A stretch of DNA of 16,479 bases. Origin: GCA-020344555 sp964548955 (GTDB lineage Bacteria; Planctomycetota; Phycisphaerae; UBA1845). Made by a program: the position numbers and the translations under genes. The notes beneath the pieces were generated by a model. It made no database searches. It saw only the letters and a program-made list of their open reading frames with translations, and was not told the DNA's origin. The stretch's first letter is position 1, and the number at the start of each line of letters is the position of its first letter. The stretch is taken from positions 1-16,479 of the forward strand of contig CAZJTP010000094.1 in NCBI GenBank assembly GCA_964548955.1. Reading direction: 5' to 3'. Positions 7,557 through 15,583 of this stretch are shown in pieces.

Positions 7557-8627
7557 CTACCGTGCCGTACCCACGGCATATAAGCTGATGTGTTTCGCGG
7601 CGACACTGTTTGTCACGAACAAATAGTAGTCGGGCCGAAAATCGTCAGGCACCAACAAGGCAAGGCTATCAGGCAATATGGGGGCGACCGTTACGCCCAC
7701 GGGCATCGGCGTCCCGCCGGGTTGATCATCGGGACCGCCCAGAAGCATCAACAGTCGTCCCTGCTTGTTGAAAAGATGGATGTGGGCGAATGCAACATCG
7801 GCGATGAAGACCACACCGTCCGGTCCTAACGCTAGGTTCCTGGGCTTACCCATGTCGCCGTAGCGGTTGCCCGGTCGCCCGATGCTCCCCACCGGATTGT
7901 GCCCGGCATCGAAGGCCTGAACGCGGGCATTCATTGAGTCTGAAACGAAGATGTGACCTGCGGCGTCCAGGGCGACGCCCATCGGGAAGTAGAACCTGCC
8001 CGGCTCCCCGCCGATGCCGCCGAAGCTGCCTTCATGTATTCCATCGTCTGTTGAGAAAACATCGATCCGATGAGCGGCGATGTCCGCAACGTAGAGCCTT
8101 AATTGGCTCACCGCGACGGATACCGGCCTGTACTCGTCACAATCTGGCGGTCGAAATGCTCGTATGAAACGGCCGGCGGCGTCGAACGCGACCAACTCAC
8201 CGCGACCTGTGTCCGCGACATAGACGGTTCCCGCCTCGTCCACCGCCACCGCGACGGGCTTCACGAGCACGATATCGCCGCTGTGGCCGATGCGTCTCGC
8301 CCTGCCGGTAGCCAGGTCCCAATCATGGACCACGTTGATGCCGGTGTCGCAGACGTACAGGTGATCGCTGTGAAACGCGACACCGGCCGGCGTCTGCACG
8401 TACGGGCTGACCGACCCACTCCGAAGAATCTCCAACAGGCTGCCGCGCACCGGCACCAGATCATGCAGGCGATTGAAGGATTTCAAGTGAACTACGCGGG
8501 GCGAGCCGGGCGGCGGCGGGAAGTAGACCGGATCAGCCGTTACACCCATCGACGCGCAGCCCGCCAGGGCAGGGAGGATCACCAGCGCGCACAGCAAACG
8601 GACGAACTCTCGCTGCCGTGCGGGCAC
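7557..8627 (-). CDS. NHL-repeat six-bladed beta-propeller lipoprotein (1)
   Basis: A 356-residue predicted lipoprotein. The signal MPARQREFVRLLCALVILPA is followed by LAGC, with Cys24 as the lipidated residue. After a Pro-rich linker (FPPPPGSPR) come about six NHL-type blades (80-352), each with a pattern like GVAxDxxGxVYVADTG...VxxFD. Such propellers bind proteins or ligands at the cell surface or periplasm; no catalytic residue is evident. I chose GTG at 8627 because GAGG lies about 7 bases upstream and it gives a normal lipoprotein signal. An ATG at 8717 with AAGAAGG upstream would add a 30-residue leader. The gene is 235 bases downstream of the cytochrome operon, on the same strand. It is a paralogue of the propeller at 11249-12382. 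Confidence 0.84.
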   Translation of the reverse strand: MPARQREFVRLLCALVILPALAGCASMGVTADPVYFPPPPGSPRVVHLKSFNRLHDLVPVRGSLLEILRSGSVSPYVQTPAGVAFHSDHLYVCDTGINVVHDWDLATGRARRIGHSGDIVLVKPVAVAVDEAGTVYVADTGRGELVAFDAAGRFIRAFRPPDCDEYRPVSVAVSQLRLYVADIAAHRIDVFSTDDGIHEGSFGGIGGEPGRFYFPMGVALDAAGHIFVSDSMNARVQAFDAGHNPVGSIGRPGNRYGDMGKPRNLALGPDGVVFIADVAFAHIHLFNKQGRLLMLLGGPDDQPGGTPMPVGVTVAPILPDSLALLVPDDFRPDYYLFVTNSVAAKHISLYAVGTAR

Positions 8628-8759
8628 GAACCGCCTCGGGTGCCACAGGCAACGGCGTTCCGACGTCCCTTGACCAACTAGTGCTCCATTACTTGTCAAT
8701 TGAGGATTCGGCGGCATGGTTAACGGCCTTCTTGCCCGCATCTTGAGGGAGTACCACTC

Positions 8760-8779
8760 GGGTCCGCCAAAGCGGACCC
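8760..8779. repeat. Perfect 8-bp GC-rich hairpin between cytochrome and NHL genes
   Basis: GGGTCCGC (8760-8767) and GCGGACCC (8772-8779) are perfect inverted repeats with a CAAA loop on the plus strand. They lie in the 235-base gap before the second NHL gene. There is no T-run on either side. It resembles the hairpin at 16326-16345 (shared GGGTC...GACCC core). It may be an extragenic palindrome, or an attenuator that lowers expression of the distal NHL gene. Confidence 0.6.
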
Positions 8780-8862
8780 ATGCCACCCGACGAAACCACA
8801 TCCATCAATTAGCATGTCACAGGGCACTGGAAAGCTGATCCCACAAACTATGGGCAACGCTT

Positions 8863-9450
8863 CTATTTTCTGTGGCATGTCAGGCACAGGGCGCTTCCGG
8901 CGTTGCTGGTCACCAGCATGTACTTCTCGCCGGCCATGTTGTGCGGGTCGTGGCATGAGATGCACTCGACCTTGTCGTCGGGCAGTTGCACGGTACCTGT
9001 CGCCAGCACCGATGTAGCAGGGCGGTATCCCTTGTCAAAGTGCGGATAGTCGATACCCACCGGGTGTTCGCTCGTGCCATGCCCCGTGGTGAACAGTCCG
9101 GGATTCCCCTTGTTGGCGAATCGCTCCCGCGTCACGTCTGCGATGTTGTCTCTGGCGATTGTCCCGTCGTGGCATCGCAGACACAACGTTGTTCCGAAGC
9201 CCGCCTCCTTCGATTGAGCCAGCGGCGTCCCGAACGTGCGGTTGAGGTCGGCGTTCTGATCCCAGAGCGGCGCAGCCGGTGACGGTTCCTCACTTTCCAC
9301 GGCATGGCAGACGCTGCATGTATCGCCGCCCGACCAGTCCTTGTTGCCAAAATCGTGCTTCGAGCCTTCGATGCCGCCCCATGCCAATCCGCCGATGATC
9401 GCCAATGTAAATGACACAAAGCACGCGGTGATTCTATTTGGTTTCGTCAT
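8863..9450 (-). CDS. Secreted tetrahaem cytochrome c
   Basis: A 195-residue exported cytochrome with a signal peptide (about 1-25) and four CXXCH motifs at residues 45, 90, 163 and 189 (CSVCH, CLRCH, CISCH, CLTCH). CISCHDPHN is the doubled-CXXCH type, so haems are probably bis-His ligated. The order of landmarks (SKHD, CxxCH, PLW, CLxCHDG, HPVG, CxxCHDPHN, CxxCH) matches the first third of the neighbouring 12-haem protein. It is therefore probably a duplicated module of that protein. Its ATG overlaps the stop of the 12-haem gene as ATGA, so the two are co-translated. A role as a periplasmic or surface electron shuttle is likely; its partner is presumably the barrel or the larger cytochrome. 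Confidence 0.92.
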   Translation of the reverse strand: MTKPNRITACFVSFTLAIIGGLAWGGIEGSKHDFGNKDWSGGDTCSVCHAVESEEPSPAAPLWDQNADLNRTFGTPLAQSKEAGFGTTLCLRCHDGTIARDNIADVTRERFANKGNPGLFTTGHGTSEHPVGIDYPHFDKGYRPATSVLATGTVQLPDDKVECISCHDPHNMAGEKYMLVTSNAGSALCLTCHRK

Positions 9451-11252
9451 CGGTTTGCTCCCAGCGAATAATCCCGCACACGGGACCGGCTACCGGCACT
9501 GGCCGTGTTCGCATAGGGGAAGCCAATATGCGTCAGACCATGACACGTCAGAGTGCAATTACCAGAAAGCGTCCCCGTATCCACATACTCGATCCGCCGT
9601 CCACTCGGTGTATCCGCCGGTGTCACGACGGACAGGTCGAAGTTGATCAGGTTGCTGTGATTGACGCTGTTACCCTGCCCACGGTAGATGCCGTGAGCGT
9701 CATGGCAAACGCTGCACGGCGTGCGGAAGTCGATGATGTGACGGCGATGCGACGAAAAACTCTCGTTATCGAGGATGCTGTCACGACTATGGCAGCCGTA
9801 GCACAGGGCATAGGCCTGGGCGCTTTCCGTCGTGAAGTCGTCGGTCTCGTAGTTGCGCACCAAAAGCGGCTCGAACATCGAACCGTGCGGGCCGTTCGCT
9901 CCCGACCCGCCGGCCGAGCGGGCGTTGTCACTGTTGTGACAGTCCGTGCACGTGATGATGCTACCGGTCCGAAGCGGCGGAATCAGGCTGACGCTGTCGG
10001 CGTTTCGCCGCGGCCCCGCCACTGGATGGAACGATGGATTGGACGCCTGAAACTCCAGCCGCGTGTTGGTCTGGGTGATCTGTCGCGCGATCCGCACCCG
10101 CGGACGGGCGACGCCGTCCCCATGACATTTGAAACAAATCTCACAGAGAAACTTCGCCCGGTCCGTTTCGCGACCCGTGATGGTCACACCTCGCGCGTGA
10201 AGGTTGGGACCTTTGACGATCTGGCCGAACGTGCCGCGCACCGTCCCGATCGGATTGGGCCCTGCGGCGTGCGGGTTATGACAATCCACGCACTCCACGT
10301 GCCGCCGCATGGTAAACGGATTCTCGTTGGGATCGTGAACGCCGGTGCGGAATCGCCCATCATGCCCCGAGCGTTTGCCGATCTCGGCCGCGATGTTGAA
10401 GCCGGCGACCGCGCCGCTGTGACAGTTCAGACAGTTGTCCTCTTCGCGCCGGAAGCGGAGAAGCCGTTCCCGCTGCGGGGCGGAGTGAATCTTGTGGCAA
10501 TTCATGCAGCCGTTGTCGCTGACCCTGGTGTACTTGAGCCGCTCGGCGGGATCGACGGTCCTGCCCGTCGTGCGTTTGTGACTTACGGCGTGGGACGCGT
10601 GTGCCCAGCCGTTCATGTCGTGGCAGGCGACGCACATGGCCGACATCCGATCCGACATACGCAGAAAGTCACCGAGCTCGTTGTTGTGCGGATCGTGACA
10701 CGTCGTGCAATGCAGCTCTCCGTGAGGCCCCAGCAGCAGATCCTGCGTGACCACCTCCGGTGCCCTAAGCTGCCGGTCGATGTTCGACAGCGCCCGGTCG
10801 TACCGAAAGCCGATCGGATGGTCATCCGACAGGTCGTTGGTCAGGTCAGCCATCCCCGGTGGAATCGTCCGGGCGGTCATGACGATCGGATGCGTCGCCG
10901 GTTGCGAAAGGATAGTTCCGAGCGCCATTGACCCGTCATGGCACGCGAGACACATCTTAGACGGTCCGGAAGGCTGGTCGATACGAGCATCCGTCGTGGA
11001 GCTTTCATAGATGCGGTAATGCGTCCGCGGGTTGGCGCGGTTCCACAGCGGCGTTTGCGGGGACGCGTTGTGCGGCGTGTGGCAGAAGATGCAGATTTCG
11101 TTTTCATGCACTGCCCGGATCGGCCCCGGCCCGCGCGCGGAAAGGTCGTGCTTGGAATGGACGATCGACTCGTCGGCCGATGCTGTGGCCGCAAAGCTCG
11201 TCAACACAACCAGGGCGGGTGTCACCCACCCGGCAAATCGTCGTATTTTCAT
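9447..11252 (-). CDS. Secreted dodecahaem cytochrome c with a CX3CH site
   Basis: A 601-residue exported multihaem cytochrome. The signal peptide (1-26) ends TASA. Eleven CXXCH motifs start at residues 54, 101, 182, 207, 249, 274, 321, 373, 435, 484 and 513, and a twelfth site reads CTLTCH (566-571), a CX3CH variant. Several are followed by DPHN, NPHA or similar, the doubled-CXXCH pattern. The spread-out haems suggest an elongated electron wire rather than an enzyme; no substrate-site motif is evident. I chose ATG at 11252 because GAGGA lies 7 bases upstream and a signal peptide starts there; an upstream in-frame extension to 11312 would overlap the NHL gene further. Its start overlaps the NHL stop by 4 bases, and its stop overlaps the tetrahaem gene by 4 bases. 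Confidence 0.94.
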   Translation of the reverse strand: MKIRRFAGWVTPALVVLTSFAATASADESIVHSKHDLSARGPGPIRAVHENEICIFCHTPHNASPQTPLWNRANPRTHYRIYESSTTDARIDQPSGPSKMCLACHDGSMALGTILSQPATHPIVMTARTIPPGMADLTNDLSDDHPIGFRYDRALSNIDRQLRAPEVVTQDLLLGPHGELHCTTCHDPHNNELGDFLRMSDRMSAMCVACHDMNGWAHASHAVSHKRTTGRTVDPAERLKYTRVSDNGCMNCHKIHSAPQRERLLRFRREEDNCLNCHSGAVAGFNIAAEIGKRSGHDGRFRTGVHDPNENPFTMRRHVECVDCHNPHAAGPNPIGTVRGTFGQIVKGPNLHARGVTITGRETDRAKFLCEICFKCHGDGVARPRVRIARQITQTNTRLEFQASNPSFHPVAGPRRNADSVSLIPPLRTGSIITCTDCHNSDNARSAGGSGANGPHGSMFEPLLVRNYETDDFTTESAQAYALCYGCHSRDSILDNESFSSHRRHIIDFRTPCSVCHDAHGIYRGQGNSVNHSNLINFDLSVVTPADTPSGRRIEYVDTGTLSGNCTLTCHGLTHIGFPYANTASAGSRSRVRDYSLGANR

Positions 11253-12382
11253 GACGACGTCCTCATGTAGGCAAAGACCTGGATGCGGCGGTTGCCTGAA
11301 TCCGCCACCCAAATCCGATCCTTATTGTCAATCGCAAGCCCCACGGGCAGCGAGAACCTGCCCACACCAGCACCTTCCTCACCGAACGCCATGAGGAGTC
11401 GGCCGGTCTGGTCGAATACCTGAATGTTCTCGAAATGGGCGTCGACCACGTAAACGTGCCCCTCGCCGTCAAAGGCCACACCCTTGGGCAACGAGAGATC
11501 ACCCGCGCCGTCGCCCTTATGACCGATCGCTTTGACGCAGGTTCCGTCGAGATCAAGCACTTGCACGCGGAAATTACCGCTGTCCGCCACGAGCAGCCGA
11601 TTGCCGGCACAGCCAACGTGCGTGGGGAAGTTGAACTCGCCGGGGGCGGTGCCTCGCCCGCCAACCGTTTTGACCACCGTTCCGTCCAGGTCAAATACGA
11701 TCAACCGGTGCGCGCCGCCGTCCACGACGTAAAGCTGATCACGCGCCGCCGCATACACGATGCCCACCGGACGATCGAGCATGTCGACGCCAAACCGTTG
11801 ACGACAAACCCCCTGCGCGTCCAACTCGATCACCTCGTGCCGCTTTGCGTCCGTGACGAATAGCCGCTCACCGGCCCACGTCACGCCCACGGGCATCCTG
11901 AACCGCTGATCGCCGAAGCCGGAGACGATCCGGTGTAACCGATTCTGTAAATCGATCACATGGACGCTGCCGCCGGCTGCGTCGGCAACCGCCAGAACGC
12001 CGGGCTCACGGATGGCTATACCGTGTGGACTTGAAAACTCAATCGGCGGGCGCGGGCCGCGAAACGCCGCCCGTATCACTTCCATCCCCGATCGCTCCGC
12101 CTTCAAATCCCGGCTGTCAGACAGTACGCCGATAAGTTTGATGCGCGGGGTATCCGGCGCAGCGGGCCATACACGTGGGGGCTCAATGGGTGGGAACAGG
12201 ATGCCTTGCGGCCTGGCACACCCGGCCGTGACCGCGAATGCACCCGCGAATAGACCGACAAGTGTGCTGTATGTACACCCTCTCGGGCCACGGGCTTTAA
12301 CCCGCGCGGGTGTCCGCGCGATCTGAAGGTCGCGGCTCGCCGGAGACGCATCAGGCACGCAGTTATTAACGACCGAGGACAT
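11249..12382 (-). CDS. NHL-repeat six-bladed beta-propeller lipoprotein (2)
   Basis: A 377-residue predicted lipoprotein propeller. A hydrophobic stretch (about 41-54) leads to TAGC, with Cys55 as the probable lipidation site. The linker (FPPIEPPR...PR) resembles that of the other NHL protein. Six NHL blades span about 118-377, for example NFRVQVLDLDG and GHVYVVDAHFENIQVFD. The ATG at 12382 has GGGAG 7 bases upstream and overlaps the barrel gene's end by 17 bases. The stop overlaps the 12-haem start by 4 bases. Oddity: about 37 residues precede the hydrophobic part, and the DNA there carries a copy of an intergenic repeat (12301-12315). No alternative start lies closer. It probably assembles with or scaffolds the cytochromes; no enzyme motif is seen. 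Confidence 0.86.
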   Translation of the reverse strand: MSSVVNNCVPDASPASRDLQIARTPARVKARGPRGCTYSTLVGLFAGAFAVTAGCARPQGILFPPIEPPRVWPAAPDTPRIKLIGVLSDSRDLKAERSGMEVIRAAFRGPRPPIEFSSPHGIAIREPGVLAVADAAGGSVHVIDLQNRLHRIVSGFGDQRFRMPVGVTWAGERLFVTDAKRHEVIELDAQGVCRQRFGVDMLDRPVGIVYAAARDQLYVVDGGAHRLIVFDLDGTVVKTVGGRGTAPGEFNFPTHVGCAGNRLLVADSGNFRVQVLDLDGTCVKAIGHKGDGAGDLSLPKGVAFDGEGHVYVVDAHFENIQVFDQTGRLLMAFGEEGAGVGRFSLPVGLAIDNKDRIWVADSGNRRIQVFAYMRTSS

Positions 12383-14432
12383 CGGGTAACTCCCTACGCA
12401 CTCTGAAATACACGCCGTAGTCGTCTTCCTCGGAATCCGGGAGATCGAGGCGGTCATACTCAAAAGTCAGTTCACCCGTAAGATCTCCCACTACGTACTC
12501 CAGACCGGCTGTGACGTCCCAGCCATGCGTGTCGCCCGCGATCGAGTCATCCTCGAGTCGGTACGCCACACGCTCAACCGTGGATAGCGAATCGCTGAGC
12601 CGCCAGCGGTGATCCAGCTCAACGTCGATCATCGTCACGTCGCGATCGTCGAGACCGCCCTCGAAATACAACCGTGACAAACGGGTCGACGCATCCAGCG
12701 TATGATCCGGGTGTTTCAGCATGTGCACGAGACCATTGACGTGAAACGCGTCATACGGCTCAACCGTGTCGTCGAAGATTTCAAACTCCGCCCCGAGCGT
12801 GAAGCACTTCGCCTCGTAATTCACTCCCATGCGATGGTGGTCCGTCCGGTCGGCCCGCTGTAGGAATCCGATCGAGACGTCGTCCTCCTGGTTGCGATAG
12901 GAGAATCGATAATAGGGTGTCAGGCCGCCCGTGAACCGCTGCTCAAGGCTGCAATCGACACGCACCGTGTCGAGCTGACCGTCTGTGGGCGTGCGGATCT
13001 GATAATCGATCAGCACCGTATTCCCGTCTGCGATCTGCCCTGTCCTAACACGATGTACGCGCGTCACGTTGCCCTGCCGGAACACTGCGTAATCCATGCC
13101 GATCCGATAGAACCGGCGGTTCGTCGTGTCGGTCACCACGATGCTCGTGGGGACGACGTTCCGGTTACGCAGGATGAGGGCGAACGGATCGCGGAAGGTG
13201 TGGGCCTCATCGAGGATGATCCGCCGGCCGTTGTCGCCTCTGACGCGCTCGGTGTCGTAGGCCAGGGCGAGATTGGCGTAGAGGTGTCCGAAGCGATTGC
13301 GGCGGTTGTACTGCCAGTCGACCGACCCACCGTACTGTGTCGTGTTGATGTCGTCTTCGATATCCTCGTACAGACCGAACAGGTCCACCGTGGTGGTCAG
13401 GTTGGTATACGCCTGGTGGACTAGTTGGAAGTCAACCCGCTGCGTCTCGATGTCCAATCCCGCGTACCGCTCGCGATTGAACTGGTATTTGTACAGCGTT
13501 TGCAGGTCGTCACTGTGCTTGAGCGTTAGCTGTGGGCCGATCTCGAAGAAGTCCCGCGCGAAATCGCCGCTCTCCTCCTGCCAGTGCACCAGCGTCCGCA
13601 GGCCGTGCTGATGTCGATCGCCGAACTCGATCTCGTGTTCGATGTTAAACAGGTCGCGCGTCGTCTCAAACGGCTCGTAGAGGCCCTGATACTCCTGCTT
13701 CGTCTCCGCGTGTTCATAAGTGAACTTGACGCGATGGTGATCGGTAACCAGCCAGTCGACGCCGTAGCGCAACGTGCTTTCGGTGAAGTGCTCGTCGTCG
13801 CGGTAGTCGGCGTTGCCGGTACGATCGGTTTCGAGGTAGTCGTACGACAGCTCCATCGGCACCTTGTCGTGAGCGTACAGCCAGCTGGTGCCGAATCCCG
13901 TGCGTTCCTGCTCGAGCGTCGGCTGAAACCGGCGGTTGATCCGGTCATCCTGCTGGAATCCGTGGATCGAACCTGAGAACCTCCGGCCCTGAAAGAGATT
14001 GACCCGCAGGTCATACTGGAACAGATGGCCCGTGTCACTGTCCGTATAATCGAAATAGTCCGTATCTTCCTTGAAGCGGTCCTGGGTCAATGCGAAGCTG
14101 ATGTCACCCCCGAAGGAAATCAAACCCGGGTCCACGATCCAGCCGCCGAGCGTAAGACCGATTCTCTCCTCGAAGCTCCACTCGCGATTGCGCTGCGTGC
14201 GATCCCAGCCGGGCCAGGTTCGCTCGGAGGTCTCGACCTTCGTATACGTGTAGTCGCCTTTGAATTCGAGATAGGCATCGAGGTGGTCGAGACTGAAAAC
14301 CTTAAGTGGGGGAGACGTTGCAGCCTCATCGTCGGATTCATCGGCTCTTACGGCAGCCAGGGGGCCTACCAGGATCGCCCAGGCTGCGCAGCCAACCAAC
14401 GTGAAGCGCAAGGTGTTGACCACGCCTGACAT
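12366..14432 (-). CDS. Outer-membrane beta-barrel, probable cytochrome-associated porin
   Basis: A 688-residue protein with a signal peptide (about 1-30, ending AAVRADE). What follows is a long series of amphipathic strands with alternating polar and hydrophobic/aromatic residues and acidic turns, as in MtrB/PioB-like or other large outer-membrane barrels. I cannot assign a named family by eye. There are few Cys and no CXXCH, so it is not itself a cytochrome. The C-terminus ends YFRVRRELPDVLGR, without the usual terminal Phe. I chose ATG at 14432: AAAGG lies 6 bases upstream and it gives a normal signal peptide. It is first in the operon barrel-NHL-12-haem-4-haem. By analogy with porin-cytochrome complexes it could sheathe a cytochrome across the outer membrane. 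That role is inferred. Confidence 0.82.
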   Translation of the reverse strand: MSGVVNTLRFTLVGCAAWAILVGPLAAVRADESDDEAATSPPLKVFSLDHLDAYLEFKGDYTYTKVETSERTWPGWDRTQRNREWSFEERIGLTLGGWIVDPGLISFGGDISFALTQDRFKEDTDYFDYTDSDTGHLFQYDLRVNLFQGRRFSGSIHGFQQDDRINRRFQPTLEQERTGFGTSWLYAHDKVPMELSYDYLETDRTGNADYRDDEHFTESTLRYGVDWLVTDHHRVKFTYEHAETKQEYQGLYEPFETTRDLFNIEHEIEFGDRHQHGLRTLVHWQEESGDFARDFFEIGPQLTLKHSDDLQTLYKYQFNRERYAGLDIETQRVDFQLVHQAYTNLTTTVDLFGLYEDIEDDINTTQYGGSVDWQYNRRNRFGHLYANLALAYDTERVRGDNGRRIILDEAHTFRDPFALILRNRNVVPTSIVVTDTTNRRFYRIGMDYAVFRQGNVTRVHRVRTGQIADGNTVLIDYQIRTPTDGQLDTVRVDCSLEQRFTGGLTPYYRFSYRNQEDDVSIGFLQRADRTDHHRMGVNYEAKCFTLGAEFEIFDDTVEPYDAFHVNGLVHMLKHPDHTLDASTRLSRLYFEGGLDDRDVTMIDVELDHRWRLSDSLSTVERVAYRLEDDSIAGDTHGWDVTAGLEYVVGDLTGELTFEYDRLDLPDSEEDDYGVYFRVRRELPDVLGR

Positions 14433-14685
14433 CGCACACCTTTCCGCTGATTCCACTCGCCCGCCGCGCCCGGCTCACCGAACCGGTCGGCGGAATGATT
14501 CCCGACCTACTTGCCGGCCGGGCGAAAGAGCCCCCTGTATAGGCAATGACGCCTCGATTGGCAACAAGACAATCAAGCACACCTGCGACATGGATAAGCG
14601 TCGCGATTGTGGTCGGGATTCTAAACCGAGCCCGGAGCGCAAACGACGGGTTCCTCTTCCATCCCCAGGCAACACACCGCGCTGG

Positions 14686-14751
14686 TCCTTGACATTTCGC
14701 CACTCGCGGAGCGAGTCCATGCGGGCGATCGCCCGCGCGAAATGTCAAGGA
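14686..14751. repeat. 66-base three-way-junction palindrome element
   Basis: Perfect 15-bp inverted repeats (14686-14700 and 14737-14751; left arm TCCTTGACATTTCGC) enclose two further perfect palindromes. Hairpin 1 is ACTCGC-GGA-GCGAGT (14702-14716). Hairpin 2 is the 16-base palindrome GCGGGCGATCGCCCGC (14721-14736), directly abutting the right arm. Only a few bases are unpaired: C14701, loop GGA, CCAT 14717-14720 and the hairpin-2 loop. As DNA or RNA it would fold into a Y or cloverleaf. It could be a REP/MITE-like repeat, a regulator binding site or a structured leader. It is not a standard terminator (no T-run, and it lies upstream of both genes). Confidence 0.85.
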
Positions 14752-14872
14752 TGGCTCGGATCAACGGTTCCAGAATCCCATCGAACGTCGAACCACACCA
14801 CTTCCACGCCCATCCCTCAATCTGACGCGAACGCCTTCGGCGTGTATAAGCACCTTGAAACTGAGAAAAGTA

Positions 14873-14900
14873 TTGATCTTCCGGAGCAAATGTGTATGGT
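14873..14900 (+). promoter_or_regulatory. Weak candidate promoter for the pentahaem cytochrome gene
   Basis: TTGATC (14873-14878) and TATGGT (14895-14900) with 16-base spacing lie about 65 bases before the start codon, in a locally AT-rich stretch. The match to sigma-70 consensus is partial. Confidence 0.3.
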
Positions 14901-14966
14901 TTGAGCGGTTAAGCAGTTGAGTGGACGAACCGAGGGAACGTCGGCGCGGTCGCCCCGAGGGCCACC

Positions 14967-15530
14967 ATGCGAAAGCTGATTTGTGCGGTTGTACTGTTCG
15001 GATTGATCACACTGGGGTGCTCGTTGGGTGTGCGCGATCGCCTCAAGCACTGGTTCTTCGAGATTCCCGACGAAGGCGCGGCGGAGACGGCGGTCCCGGC
15101 CCCTGCTCCGTCAGTCTACAAGCCGCCGACGCTGTCGCTGCCGGGCCCCCGGTATGCGTCGCAGCATCCGCCATTTGTTCTGCGCCAGTGCATTAGTTGC
15201 CATGACCCCGGGCAGCTCATGGAGGTGCGTGATGATGCGGGCGACTCCTGCGGCGTCTGCCATGCTCGCTTTTTCTCTGATGAGGTGGGGCACGGCCCCG
15301 TCGCGGATGGGGAGTGCGCCGGATGCCACGAACCGCATCGCAGCGACAGAGAGTACCTGCTGAAGGCGCCGACGTTCGATCTGTGCATCGAATGCCATGA
15401 CGAACCGGCGGATTTAAGTGAGCCGGCCCACACTGTGGCGGGAGTTGAGCGTTGCACGGCCTGCCACGATCCGCACTTCGGAACGGAAATGCTGCTGAAG
15501 GCAAATCCCGCCATCGAAATCCCGGAGTAA
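14967..15530 (+). CDS. Pentahaem cytochrome c lipoprotein
   Basis: A 187-residue protein with a lipoprotein signal (MRKLICAVVLFGLITLGC, Cys18). Five CXXCH motifs lie at residues 75, 95, 117, 140 and 163 (CISCH, CGVCH, CAGCH, CIECH, CTACH). CAGCHEPH and CTACHDPH are the doubled-CXXCH type, so the haems are probably bis-His ligated. A Pro/Ala-rich linker separates the lipid anchor from the haem domain. The ATG is preceded by GAGG 6 bases upstream. It is transcribed divergently from the barrel/cytochrome operon and is followed 53 bases later by a one-haem lipoprotein. As a membrane-anchored cytochrome it could feed electrons to the secreted 12- and 4-haem proteins. Which membrane it sits on cannot be told from the sequence. 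Confidence 0.92.
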   Translation: MRKLICAVVLFGLITLGCSLGVRDRLKHWFFEIPDEGAAETAVPAPAPSVYKPPTLSLPGPRYASQHPPFVLRQCISCHDPGQLMEVRDDAGDSCGVCHARFFSDEVGHGPVADGECAGCHEPHRSDREYLLKAPTFDLCIECHDEPADLSEPAHTVAGVERCTACHDPHFGTEMLLKANPAIEIPE

Positions 15531-15583
15531 TGCAAGCTCGATCCCCGGATAAGAAGAATCATAACAGCAAAAGGACGATCCCT

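Larger units (their letters stand above)
14433..14966. other. 534-base divergent intergenic region, no gene seen
   Basis: It lies between the barrel operon (minus) and the pentahaem gene (plus). Frames open here do not resemble proteins. It contains a three-way-junction element (14686-14751), a small hairpin ACGCC-TTC-GGCGT (14831-14843) and a weak plus-strand promoter (14873-14900). A CCCGACCTACT string also occurs both here (from about 14499) and in the right-end repeat region (from about 16339). Both operons' promoters must be within it, so it is the probable control point for the whole cytochrome locus. Confidence 0.7.

Noticed and set aside
9438..10931. A 497-codon open frame on the plus strand opposite the 12-haem cytochrome gene
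   Set aside because: It is antisense to eleven-plus haem motifs in a signal-peptide-bearing protein. Its translation has no recognisable domain and arises from GC-rich codon bias.
14689..14748. TTGACA boxes in both arms of the palindrome as divergent -35 elements
   Set aside because: Each points into the palindrome and no -10-like hexamer lies about 17 bases on. They are explained by the inverted repeat.
14401..14904. Open frame of 167 codons across the divergent region
   Set aside because: It runs through the three-way-junction palindrome and into the barrel gene's start, with no domain or ribosome binding site. I treat the region as non-coding.
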